Assembly (NCBI GenBank): GCA_020024185.1
Contig: JAHHUD010000007.1
Location: 1 to 37,841, forward strand
Length of the DNA stretch: 37,841 nucleotides
Direction of reading: 5' to 3'
Origin: Oscillospiraceae bacterium
Lineage (GTDB): Bacteria > Bacillota > Clostridia > Oscillospirales > Ruminococcaceae
Made by a program: the position numbers and the translations under genes. Below are positions 22,276-30,115 of this stretch, one piece after another; the stretch's first letter is position 1; each line of letters starts with the position of its first letter. The notes under the pieces were generated by a model. That model worked only from the letters and a program-made list of their open reading frames with translations. It did not search any database and was not told the DNA's origin.

Positions 22276-23310
22276 TTATTTAATTTTTGATACAGAGTAA
22301 TATTTTACAGCAGAGTTATCTTCAACAACTTCAAATTTACTGCTTTCATCTTCAACTGTTTTGATGAATTCTTCACCTTTCATGTCTTTCAAAGACGCTG
22401 CTTTAAGCTGATTTAATTCTTCATCACTTGTGTAGTTTGGCACTCTTTTGTAAACAATTAATTCATTGCCAACTTCATCATAGGCAAACTGTCCGTTTTC
22501 CTGCAAAGCATAAACATTTGCAATAAATTCTTGTGAAAGTTCTTGTGATTGTTTTGGAACATAGAAATCTGTTGTATTTACAGTTGCGTCAGAAAAATCT
22601 TTATCTTCCATACCGGCAAGTTTATTTGCGTGTGACATGGTATCTATTCTTACAACTTCAAAATCTTCGCCATTGTTAAGTCTTATAATAGCTTCATCAC
22701 AAAGGTTTGAAATTTTTATAAGTGTATCTTCTTCAACTAGCTTGCCATCTTTATCTAATTTTGAAACAGCAAAACCGTTTACTCTTGCAAAATTTTCACT
22801 GATATATTTATTATATTCATCATTTGAAGGTGCTTTTTCACCATTTTCACCATAAAGTGTAGCGAATATTTCGTTTGATTTTATATTATTAATGCTAAAT
22901 TTTTTATATGTTTCAAGACCAATTCCGTTGTCGATATATTGTTCTCCAAGAATTGACCAATACATTTCAGCATTTTGGTTTGCATAGTCTGATGATTGCT
23001 GTGACAATGTAAGTCCCATTTCATCATATTTCTTCTCTGCCCATACATGCATTCTGAGATTTTTTATTGTTTGCTGATGAATCCATTCTTCAGCGCTCAT
23101 TTCATCAATAGTTTCTTTAAGCAAATTTTTACCGTCTTCAACCTTTTGCTGAGCCGCTGTATAAGCTTGGAACTGAGCATAAAGATATTCCCCTGCTGTT
23201 ATTGAAACGCCGTCAATTGTAACAACAGATTCGTAGTTTTTGCCACAGCCTGTAAACATTGCAACTGCAAGAACAGCTGTAAGAGCAAAAGCTGCTATTT
23301 TCTTTAACAT
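22276..23310 (-). CDS. SurA/PrsA-like lipoprotein (putative extracytoplasmic folding factor)
   Basis: A 344-residue lipoprotein with signal peptide and lipobox MFTGC (C22). It starts like the SurA N-terminal/PrsA family: VVTIDGVSITAGEYLYAQFQAYTAAQQ (about 29-55), then a helical region with IKNLRMHVWAEKKYDEMGLTLS and ETYKKFSINNIKSNEIFATLYGENG. Residues about 175-300 hold a parvulin-like length (FARVNGFAVSKLDKDGK... NGEDFEVVRIDTMSHA), but I do not see a clean parvulin active site. It may therefore be a chaperone rather than a prolyl isomerase. A PrsA-type gene downstream of mfd is common in Firmicutes. It has its own promoter and an AGGGGG ribosome site. Confidence 0.75.
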   Translation of the reverse strand: MLKKIAAFALTAVLAVAMFTGCGKNYESVVTIDGVSITAGEYLYAQFQAYTAAQQKVEDGKNLLKETIDEMSAEEWIHQQTIKNLRMHVWAEKKYDEMGLTLSQQSSDYANQNAEMYWSILGEQYIDNGIGLETYKKFSINNIKSNEIFATLYGENGEKAPSNDEYNKYISENFARVNGFAVSKLDKDGKLVEEDTLIKISNLCDEAIIRLNNGEDFEVVRIDTMSHANKLAGMEDKDFSDATVNTTDFYVPKQSQELSQEFIANVYALQENGQFAYDEVGNELIVYKRVPNYTSDEELNQLKAASLKDMKGEEFIKTVEDESSKFEVVEDNSAVKYYSVSKIK

Positions 23311-23353
23311 TCTGGTTTTCCCCCTGAAATATAATTTTTCATATAGTTTTTTA

Positions 23354-23382
23354 ATTATACTACCAAACTTTAATTAGTGCAA
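23354..23382 (-). promoter_or_regulatory. Promoter of the SurA/PrsA-like lipoprotein gene
   Basis: Minus-strand -35 TTGCAC (23382-23377), 17-base spacer, and consensus -10 TATAAT (23359-23354). It lies in the 136-base gap after mfd, so the lipoprotein can be expressed independently. Confidence 0.75.
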
Positions 23383-23446
23383 GTTTATATAGCAAAACAT
23401 TGGTATAAAGCATACAATTTAATTGTGATGATTTATTGTATTATTT

Positions 23447-26400
23447 TCACATTGATGACTCTTTGAAAAGATTGAGCATATCTTTCATAACGTCAAGGCT
23501 GTTTTCATCAGCTTTTATTGTAACGCTTATATGTGGCTTATCGGTGCTGTTTACCAAAATCTTATGCTTTGTATTTTTGATTACATACCCCACATCTATT
23601 TGTGCAAAATCTTTTGAATAAAATATAAGGCTATCTTTTCTCTGTACCACCTCGTGTATACCAACACTTGATGCAAGAACACGCAAAAGAGAAATATCTA
23701 TAAGTCCCATAACACTGTCCGGAACATCTCCATAGCGGTCAACAAGTTCATCAAGTAAGTCAGAAACATCATCTTCGCTTTCCAATGATGCAATTCTCTT
23801 ATAACTTTCAATACGATTTTGTGTGTACGGAATATATTTTTCCGGTATAAATGCGTCCACTGTTATATCGATAAGACAATCGCTTTTTTCTGTTTTTATT
23901 TCTTCTCCTCTTTCCACAGCGATAGCTTGATTTAAAAGTTTTACATATAAATCATACCCTATACTTGCCATAAATCCACTTTGAGTTTTACCCAAAATAC
24001 TGCCTGCACCACGAATTTGCAAATCTCTCATTGCAATTTTAAACCCTGAGCCAAAGTTTGTAAATTCTCTTATAGCATTAAGACGTTTTACTGCTATTTC
24101 ATTTAAAACTTTGTTTCTTTGGAATGTAAAATATGCGTATGACTTTCTTGTAGAGCGTCCAACACGACCTCTTATCTGATAAAGTTGACTTAATCCCATT
24201 CTATCAGAGTCTTCTATAATCAAAGTATTACAGTTTGGAACATCTATCCCCGTTTCTATAATAGTTGTACACACTAAAATATCAATTTCACCATTTATAA
24301 GCTGTTGCCATACAGCAGATAAGCTTGCTTCGTCCATTTTTCCGTGAGCCACAGCAATTCTTGCATTTGGACAGTATCTCTGCACCCTTAATGCGCAATT
24401 ATCAATAGTTTCAACTCTATTATGGAGATAGTAGCATTGTCCACCACGATTAAGTTCTCTATTAAGAGCAAAAGCAACCATTTTTTCATCAAATTCACTT
24501 ACATAAGTTTCAATTGGGATACGGTCAAATGGTGGTTTTTCAATAGTAGACATATCTCTTATACCATTTAATGCCATACTGAGTGTTCTTGGTATAGGAG
24601 TTGCAGAAAGTGTTAAAACATCAACACCTTTAAAACCTTCAACAAGTTTTTCTTTATGAGCAACACCAAAGCGCTGTTCCTCATCTATAATAACAAGCCC
24701 TAAGTCTTTAAATTTAACTTTTTTCTGTATAAGTGCATGAGTGCCAACTACTATATCTGCTACACCGTTATTTATATCTTTTATTGTTTGTTCTCTTTGC
24801 TTTTGGCTTCTAAAACGGCTTAAAAGCTGTATATTAACCGGAAAACTTTCCATTCTTTGTACAAGTGTGTTGTAATGTTGCCACGCAAGCACTGTTGTTG
24901 GCACAAGAATTGCAACTTGTTTTGAGTTCATAACAGCTTTAAAAGCCGCACGCAAAGCAACTTCTGTTTTACCAACACCAACATCACCACAAACAAGTCT
25001 TTCCATTGGATATACACTTTCCATATCTTTTTTTATTTCAGATATAGCTCTTAGCTGGTCTTCAGTTTCATCATAAATAAATCTGCCTTCAAAGTCTTTT
25101 TGCCACTCATTATCTTCATCACAAGCAAATCCTTTTGCTTTTTCTCTTTCAGCATAAAGACGTATAAGCTCCGCTGCCATTTCCTGTGTTGCTTTTTTAG
25201 CTTTTGCTTTTGTTTTTTTCCAGCTTTCACCACCAAGTTTTGACAGTTTTACGTTCTCACCTTCTTGAGAATATGAGTATCTGCTTATCAAGTCAAGCTG
25301 TGTAACAGGTACAAAAAGGCTATCTTTTCCTTGAAAATTTATTTTAAGATAGTCTTTTGTAACCCCCTGCATACTTACATTATGAATACCATCATAAACA
25401 CCGATGCCATAATTTTGGTGAACAACATAATCTCCCTTTGATATTTCATCAATAGAAGTGAGTGCATCTTTTGCTTTTTGCCTTTTATAATTATGTTTTG
25501 CAACATCAAGTTTTCTGCCTGTTATAAGACACAATTTGTGCATTGGCAGTTCAAAACCTTGTTGTGTATGGCCTGCTGCAACACCAATTGTCCCCTCTGT
25601 TAAAACTGCGTCCTTTTCCATATAAAAGCTGGAATAACCAAAGCCTTCAAGGTCTCTTGCCAAACTTTGTGCAGATTTTTTTGTCCCTGCAAGCACAACA
25701 ATTTTATATCCTTGTTTTATAAGTTGTTCAACATCACTTGCAAGAACTTTATATTCACCAGCCCAACTTGGAAGATTGTGACAAGTTATATTAACAATAT
25801 TTGAAAGACTTAAATCGCTTATACTTCTCACAAAATCTTCTGCAATAATTGTTGGTATAGTTTTTGTAAGATTTATTAAATAAGAATATGGTGCATAAAA
25901 ATCCATCATTCCTTTTGCTAAAACACCATCAGCAAGTAAAGTTTCTATATCTTGTCCCAAATGCCATAAAGTTTGAGAATAATTTTCTTTTGTAGCACTA
26001 AAATCATCAATAAATATAATTGGATTGTCAAGGTAATCAAGCAATGTAGCTTTTTTCTCATAACAAATAGAAACATATTTATCCATTGTTTGAGGCATTA
26101 TATCATTTTTTAAAGTATTTATATCTTTTTCTGTTGCAATATCAAATTGCTCAACATTTTTACCGTTGAGTTTTTTTCTATAATCATTTATTACTTGCAG
26201 TGCCTCTTGTGGAGATGTAAAAAGAATTTCTTTAACCGGAGAAATATGAACTTTTTTTATTTGTTGAGTACGTCTTTGAGTTTCTAGTTCAAAAGTATTT
26301 ATACGGTCTATTTCATCTCCCCAAAACTCTATTCTGACTGGCAACTCCATATCAGGAGTATAAAGGTCAATTATATCGCCTCTTTGAGAAAATTGTCCAG

Positions 26401-26899
26401 GACCTTCAACCATTTCACGCCTGATATACCCTGCATTTATAAGATTTTTTACAAGTTCTTTTGGTTGAATAACTGTTGTTTCTTTTATTGTCAAAGTATT
26501 TTGCAAAAATTTTTCTTTTGGCATTGTATACATAAGTGCAGAATCCAAAGTAGCAACAACAATATTTTTTCTATCACTTACAAGATATCCAAGTGTTTGT
26601 ATTCTTCTATACTCATATTCTCTTGAAAACCCTTCAAGTTGTCTTAAAGTTAAATCCCTTGACGGAAATACTTGAGATTTATCACAAAAAAAAGAAATAT
26701 CATCATTTAATTTATTAGCGCTTTTCTCATCTTTTGTAATTACAAGCACAGTTCTTGCTGTAGTTTGTTGAATTGCAGAAATAAAAGCAGCTCTTGCAGT
26801 TTGTGAAAGTCCAAATAAAGCTATAGGAGAATTATATTCACAAATTTCATTATTTATTTTTGAAAATTCTTGAGTTTTTATTATTTCTTTTAAAAGCAT
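23447..26899 (-). CDS. mfd: Transcription-repair coupling factor Mfd
   Basis: ATP-driven translocase that removes stalled RNA polymerase and recruits UvrA. At 1,150 residues it is full length. A UvrB-like N-terminal module (about 20-320) has RREMVEGPGQFSQRGDIIDLYTPDMELPVRIEFWGDEID. The RNA-polymerase-interacting domain (about 488-551) has GDYVVHQNYGIGVYDGI. Helicase motor: Walker A GDVGVGKTE (638-646), DEEQ (739-742), SATPIPRTL, then the TRG region GRVGRSTRKSYAYF. The C-terminal UvrA-masking domain has VDAFIPEKYIPYTQNRIESYKRIA. The start is the ATG at 26899 with AGGAG five bases upstream; a TTG nine codons earlier overlaps that site and is rejected. Confidence 0.97.
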   Translation of the reverse strand: MLLKEIIKTQEFSKINNEICEYNSPIALFGLSQTARAAFISAIQQTTARTVLVITKDEKSANKLNDDISFFCDKSQVFPSRDLTLRQLEGFSREYEYRRIQTLGYLVSDRKNIVVATLDSALMYTMPKEKFLQNTLTIKETTVIQPKELVKNLINAGYIRREMVEGPGQFSQRGDIIDLYTPDMELPVRIEFWGDEIDRINTFELETQRRTQQIKKVHISPVKEILFTSPQEALQVINDYRKKLNGKNVEQFDIATEKDINTLKNDIMPQTMDKYVSICYEKKATLLDYLDNPIIFIDDFSATKENYSQTLWHLGQDIETLLADGVLAKGMMDFYAPYSYLINLTKTIPTIIAEDFVRSISDLSLSNIVNITCHNLPSWAGEYKVLASDVEQLIKQGYKIVVLAGTKKSAQSLARDLEGFGYSSFYMEKDAVLTEGTIGVAAGHTQQGFELPMHKLCLITGRKLDVAKHNYKRQKAKDALTSIDEISKGDYVVHQNYGIGVYDGIHNVSMQGVTKDYLKINFQGKDSLFVPVTQLDLISRYSYSQEGENVKLSKLGGESWKKTKAKAKKATQEMAAELIRLYAEREKAKGFACDEDNEWQKDFEGRFIYDETEDQLRAISEIKKDMESVYPMERLVCGDVGVGKTEVALRAAFKAVMNSKQVAILVPTTVLAWQHYNTLVQRMESFPVNIQLLSRFRSQKQREQTIKDINNGVADIVVGTHALIQKKVKFKDLGLVIIDEEQRFGVAHKEKLVEGFKGVDVLTLSATPIPRTLSMALNGIRDMSTIEKPPFDRIPIETYVSEFDEKMVAFALNRELNRGGQCYYLHNRVETIDNCALRVQRYCPNARIAVAHGKMDEASLSAVWQQLINGEIDILVCTTIIETGIDVPNCNTLIIEDSDRMGLSQLYQIRGRVGRSTRKSYAYFTFQRNKVLNEIAVKRLNAIREFTNFGSGFKIAMRDLQIRGAGSILGKTQSGFMASIGYDLYVKLLNQAIAVERGEEIKTEKSDCLIDITVDAFIPEKYIPYTQNRIESYKRIASLESEDDVSDLLDELVDRYGDVPDSVMGLIDISLLRVLASSVGIHEVVQRKDSLIFYSKDFAQIDVGYVIKNTKHKILVNSTDKPHISVTIKADENSLDVMKDMLNLFKESSM

Positions 26900-26953
26900 A
26901 TTATCTCCTTTTTTATTTTTCGACAATTATTGCAACATGCATAACAAGCAGTT

Positions 26954-26989
26954 GCCGTACAGGGTTTGTAACACCCCGTACGGCTTTTT
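26954..26989 (+). terminator. Plus-oriented terminator-like hairpin between pth and mfd
   Basis: Stem GCCGTAC / GTACGGC extended by GGGT / ACCC across one A-C mismatch, 7-base loop, then TTTTT on the plus strand. Both flanking genes are on the minus strand, where no T run follows. It could stop antisense RNA, or act as an RNA hairpin in the mfd leader. Confidence 0.6.
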
Positions 26990-26997
26990 GATTTTTT

Positions 26998-27585
26998 CTA
27001 TTTATTATATAAATTCATAGCTTTTTGAAAATCTCCATCAGCCATAAGTTTTACAGCTTTATGCACATCTTCAAAACGTTCTGATAAAATCTTTTTATCA
27101 GTATCTGTGAATTTGCCAAGAACCCAATCTGCAAGGTCATAGTCCGGATGTGGTTTTTGTCCCACACCTATTTTTATTCTTGGAAAATCTTGTCCAATAT
27201 GAGCAATTATACTTTTTATACCGTTATGACCACCGGCACTGCCTTTTTGTCTTATACGCATTTTTCCAACATCAAGAGAAATATCGTCAAAAATCACAAT
27301 AATATTTTCTGTCGGAACTTTATAAAACTTTGCAGCTTGCACAACAGCTTCTCCGGAAAGATTCATAAAAGTTTGAGGTTTTAAAATCATTATCTTTTTT
27401 CCATCAGTTTCCAAAACACCATAAAGTGCAGAAAACTTTGATTTTGTTACAGAAACATTATTTTTTTCTGCAATATAATCAAGAGCTTCAAAGCCTATAT
27501 TATGGCGTGTATTTTGATATTTGCTACCTGGATTTCCAAGACCTACAACAATATAATCTATACTTTGATTTGATTTAAAAAACAT
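26998..27585 (-). CDS. pth: Peptidyl-tRNA hydrolase
   Basis: Frees tRNA from peptidyl-tRNA dropped by ribosomes. At 195 residues it is standard. VVGLGNPGSKYQNTRHNIGF contains the catalytic histidine H28. MILKPQTFMNLSGEAV has the conserved asparagine, IIVIFDDISLDVGKMRIRQKGSAGGHNGIKSII has the catalytic Asp and the GGHNG loop, and FPRIKIGVGQKP follows. It starts 3 bases after prs with no clear ribosome site of its own, so it is likely made by translational coupling. The prs-pth-mfd order is common in Firmicutes. Confidence 0.96.
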   Translation of the reverse strand: MFFKSNQSIDYIVVGLGNPGSKYQNTRHNIGFEALDYIAEKNNVSVTKSKFSALYGVLETDGKKIMILKPQTFMNLSGEAVVQAAKFYKVPTENIIVIFDDISLDVGKMRIRQKGSAGGHNGIKSIIAHIGQDFPRIKIGVGQKPHPDYDLADWVLGKFTDTDKKILSERFEDVHKAVKLMADGDFQKAMNLYNK

Positions 27586-27588
27586 ATC

Positions 27589-28536
27589 TTAGTTAAACAA
27601 TGTAGAGATACTTTGGTCAGCGTAAATTCTTCTGATTGCATCTGCAAATACATTTGAAACTGTTGCTATTGAAATTTTGTCAATCTGTTTTTCTTCTGAA
27701 AGTTGAATTGTATCAAGAATAACAACTTCTTCCAAAGCACTGTCTTGAATTCTTTGAATTGCTGGGCCAGAAAGAACTGCGTGTGTAGCACAAGCTCTAA
27801 CAGATTTTGCACCACGTTCTTTAAGTGCGTTTGCAGCATTGCAAAGTGTACCTGCTGTATCAATGATATCATCAATAATAACAACATTTTTATCTTTAAT
27901 ATCACCAATAATATTCATAACTTCACATACATTTGCTTTTGGACGGCGTTTGTCAATAATAGCAATTGGAGCGTCAAGATGAGCTGCAAATGTTCTTGCT
28001 CTTGTAACAGAACCAAGGTCTGGACTAACAACAACCAAGTCTTCAATATGTTTTTCTTCAAAAATTCTTGCAAGTATTGGCATACCGATAAGGTGGTCAA
28101 GAGGAATATCAAAGAAGCCTTGAATTTGTGCTGCGTGAAGGTCCATTGTAAGAACTCTGTCAGCACCTGCTGCTGTGATAAGGTCAGCAACTAATTTTGC
28201 TGTAATTGGGTCACGAGATTTGCTTTTTCTATCTTGTCTTGCATAGCCAAAGTATGGGATAACAGCTGTAATACGGCCAGCAGATGCTCTTTTAAGAGCG
28301 TCAATCATGATAAGCAATTCCATAAGATTATTATTTACAGGTGTGCTTGTGCTCTGAACAACGAAAACATCGCTACCACGAACTGTTTCATGAATAGAAA
28401 CTGCAATTTCACCATCGCTGAAAGTACCAACTTCACATTTACCAAGTGGTAAACCAAGTTGGTCAGCTATTGCTTGTGCTAATTCTTTGCTTGCATTAGC
28501 TGCAAAAATCTTAATGTCTTTACCGTGAACGTTCAT
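27589..28536 (-). CDS. prs: Ribose-phosphate pyrophosphokinase (PRPP synthetase)
   Basis: Makes PRPP from ribose 5-phosphate and ATP, the entry to nucleotide, His and Trp synthesis. At 315 residues it is the classical class I form. Marks are KIFAANASKELAQAIADQLGLPLGKCEVGTFSDGEIAVSI at the start, YFGYARQDRKSKSRDPITAKLVADLI (ATP flexible loop region), TMDLHAAQIQGFFDIPLDHL, and the PRPP-binding motif VVIIDDIIDTAGTL. GAGG precedes the ATG. It is downstream of the glmU-like gene, the usual Firmicute order glmU-prs-pth-mfd. Confidence 0.97.
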   Translation of the reverse strand: MNVHGKDIKIFAANASKELAQAIADQLGLPLGKCEVGTFSDGEIAVSIHETVRGSDVFVVQSTSTPVNNNLMELLIMIDALKRASAGRITAVIPYFGYARQDRKSKSRDPITAKLVADLITAAGADRVLTMDLHAAQIQGFFDIPLDHLIGMPILARIFEEKHIEDLVVVSPDLGSVTRARTFAAHLDAPIAIIDKRRPKANVCEVMNIIGDIKDKNVVIIDDIIDTAGTLCNAANALKERGAKSVRACATHAVLSGPAIQRIQDSALEEVVILDTIQLSEEKQIDKISIATVSNVFADAIRRIYADQSISTLFN

Positions 28537-28576
28537 TTTTTACCTCTTCTTCTCTTTTGTTATTGAATTATATTAA

Positions 28577-28596
28577 AATTTTAATTAATTAAAATT
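28577..28596. repeat. 20-base AT-only palindrome upstream of prs
   Basis: A perfect palindrome made only of A and T lies in the 72-base gap between the glmU-like gene and prs. A TATAAT (minus strand) follows a few bases on, but without a convincing -35. It may be a weak promoter or an AT cruciform; function is unknown. Confidence 0.35.
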
Positions 28597-28608
28597 AAAT
28601 TACATAAA

Positions 28609-29307
28609 TTATTTTGAATGTTTTTCTATATATTTGTTAAGTTTAATTTTTGCCCAACCAACTTTATTTTCTTGTCTTGCTCTTGCAATAGCTAAATCAC
28701 AATCGCCAACATCTTTTGTAATAGTTGAACCTGCCGCTGTATATGCTCCGTTTCCGATTTTAACTGGAGCTATAAGGTTTGTATTGCAACCGATAAAAGC
28801 ATAATCTCCAATATTTGTACGATTTTTGCTTTCACCATCGTAGTTTACAGTAACAACACCACATCCAAAGTTTACATGTTTTCCAACATCACTATCGCCT
28901 ATATATGTAAGATGTGCAATTGAGGTGCCTTCACCGATAGTTGAATTTTTAACTTCTACAAAATCACCGATTTTTACATTTTTTTCAATATGAGTATCAG
29001 GACGAAGTTGTGTATATGGTCCAATTTTTGCACCATCTTCAACAGTAGATTGTGTGGCTTGTGACGCGTTCAACACAACGCTGTCACCAACAGTACAATC
29101 AGTTATCATACTGTTTGGCCCAATAACACAATTTTCACCAATTTTTGTGTTACCTTTTAAAATAGTACCTGGAAGAATCTGTGTTCCTTTTCCGATTTCA
29201 ACCTGTGGTTCAATTACAATACCATGGCTTGTAAAGAAAATTACACCATTTTGAATATGTTTATCTATAATATCCAAATAAAATTTTTCCTGTTCTAATA
29301 TAGACAT
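28609..29307 (-). CDS. Stand-alone GlmU acetyltransferase domain (left-handed beta helix)
   Basis: A 232-residue protein equal to the C-terminal half of GlmU, which acetylates glucosamine 1-phosphate. Hexapeptide turns fill most of it from GKGTQILPGTIL (about 39) to the end. GDFVEVKNSTIGEGTSIAHLTYIGDS carries the catalytic histidine H132 (H363 in E. coli GlmU). NFGCGVVTVNYDG and the C-terminal ARARQENKVGWAKIK are also GlmU-like. The N-terminal uridyltransferase domain (about 230 residues, GxGTRM motif) is absent, and the 226 bases upstream are not coding, so this is not a recent frameshift. The start is the ATG at 29307 after AAAGGAG, not the overlapping GTG. The missing half must be encoded elsewhere. 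Confidence 0.85.
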   Translation of the reverse strand: MSILEQEKFYLDIIDKHIQNGVIFFTSHGIVIEPQVEIGKGTQILPGTILKGNTKIGENCVIGPNSMITDCTVGDSVVLNASQATQSTVEDGAKIGPYTQLRPDTHIEKNVKIGDFVEVKNSTIGEGTSIAHLTYIGDSDVGKHVNFGCGVVTVNYDGESKNRTNIGDYAFIGCNTNLIAPVKIGNGAYTAAGSTITKDVGDCDLAIARARQENKVGWAKIKLNKYIEKHSK

Positions 29308-29348
29308 TACTATCACTCCTTTTGTGCTGGTTGTCTACATACCTATAT

Positions 29349-29357
29349 ATTATATCA
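29349..29357 (-). promoter_or_regulatory. Extended -10 of the glmU'-prs-pth-mfd operon promoter
   Basis: Minus-strand TGATATAAT, a full extended -10, lies about 42 bases before the start codon. TTGAAA occurs 21 bases upstream (29381-29376), too far for a normal -35, so the extended -10 would carry recognition. Confidence 0.5.
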
Positions 29358-29470
29358 TACATTATTGTTTGTTTTTTTCAAGTATTTATTTGGTATTTTA
29401 CAAAAGCTTGTGTAAATTATATAACTTAGTTTTAAAAACTTGAAATTTTTTGAAACTTTTGTTTATAAAA

Positions 29471-29499
29471 TTGATTTTTATTTGTTGTTAGTATATCAT
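29471..29499 (+). promoter_or_regulatory. Promoter of the unknown membrane protein gene
   Basis: -35 TTGATT (29471-29476), 17-base spacer, and -10 TATCAT (29494-29499). AGGAGG follows at 29521-29526, 7 bases before the ATG. Confidence 0.5.
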
Positions 29500-29533
29500 A
29501 TATTGTAACATAAATTTTTCAGGAGGACATTTA

Positions 29534-30085
29534 ATGAGTACATTTTTTTACAATATTAGAAAAAAATTTACAAAAACTTTTTGTTTGTCCATTTTTATGA
29601 TTGTATATTTTACAATTTTTTGGTTTATGTTTTTTACAAAAGGTATTTTTATAAATGAACATTTTTACAAAAAAAGCGCAAACTTAAACACTATAACATA
29701 CTCAGCTTTTGATGTTGGATGTGAATTTGATAAAATCGTTTTGCAAAAGAAAATTGACAAAACAATTATAACTGTTGATGATAAATATATAGTCACAGTA
29801 TTTAACAATAATGACATTGTATATTCTTCAGATGAAAAAATTGATATAGATTGGAAAAAAATTGCAACCCAAAAAGGAGAAACAATCAGAAAACTTGGTA
29901 AAAGGCCATGGCCTTTGGCTATCATATTTGCAGTGTTATTTTTTGTTGTAAGAAAGTATAATTCTCAAATTTATTCATTTGTGTATAAAAATAAAGTTGC
30001 CGGTGAAAAATATTATAAATATTTTGATATTATTTTTTCTATATTCTGTATTTTTACGCTTATATATTTAATTCTTCCAATATAA
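29534..30085 (+). CDS. Unknown membrane protein with an extracytoplasmic middle domain
   Basis: A 183-residue protein that I do not recognise. An N-terminal membrane helix (about 15-40, FCLSIFMIVYFTIFWFMFFT) follows a basic start. Residues about 42-120 are polar and strand-rich (TITVDDKYIVTVFNNNDIVYSSDEKIDIDWKK). Two further helices are about 125-140 (WPLAIIFAVLFFVVRKY) and 165-182 (IIFSIFCIFTLIYLILP). The middle probably lies outside the cell. It is a single-gene unit with AGGAGG and a strong terminator, so it is very likely real. Codon use is as AT-rich as its neighbours. No partner is suggested by context. Confidence 0.75.
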   Translation: MSTFFYNIRKKFTKTFCLSIFMIVYFTIFWFMFFTKGIFINEHFYKKSANLNTITYSAFDVGCEFDKIVLQKKIDKTIITVDDKYIVTVFNNNDIVYSSDEKIDIDWKKIATQKGETIRKLGKRPWPLAIIFAVLFFVVRKYNSQIYSFVYKNKVAGEKYYKYFDIIFSIFCIFTLIYLILPI

Positions 30086-30110
30086 AAAGAGGACTTTTGG
30101 TCCTCTTTTT
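30084..30110 (+). terminator. Shared bidirectional terminator
   Basis: Perfect 11-bp stem AAAAAGAGGAC / GTCCTCTTTTT with a 5-base loop and T or A runs on both sides. It overlaps the stop codon of the plus-strand membrane protein gene and lies 5 bases after the stop of the convergent pepT, so it serves both. Confidence 0.93.
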
Positions 30111-30115
30111 TTGTA

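Noticed and set aside
26900..26926. TTG start adding nine residues to Mfd
   Set aside because: The added codons contain the AGGAG ribosome site of the ATG at 26899.
28609..29316. GlmU truncated by a frameshift or sequencing error
   Set aside because: The upstream sequence contains no uridyltransferase motifs in any frame, and the short gene has its own ribosome site and promoter.
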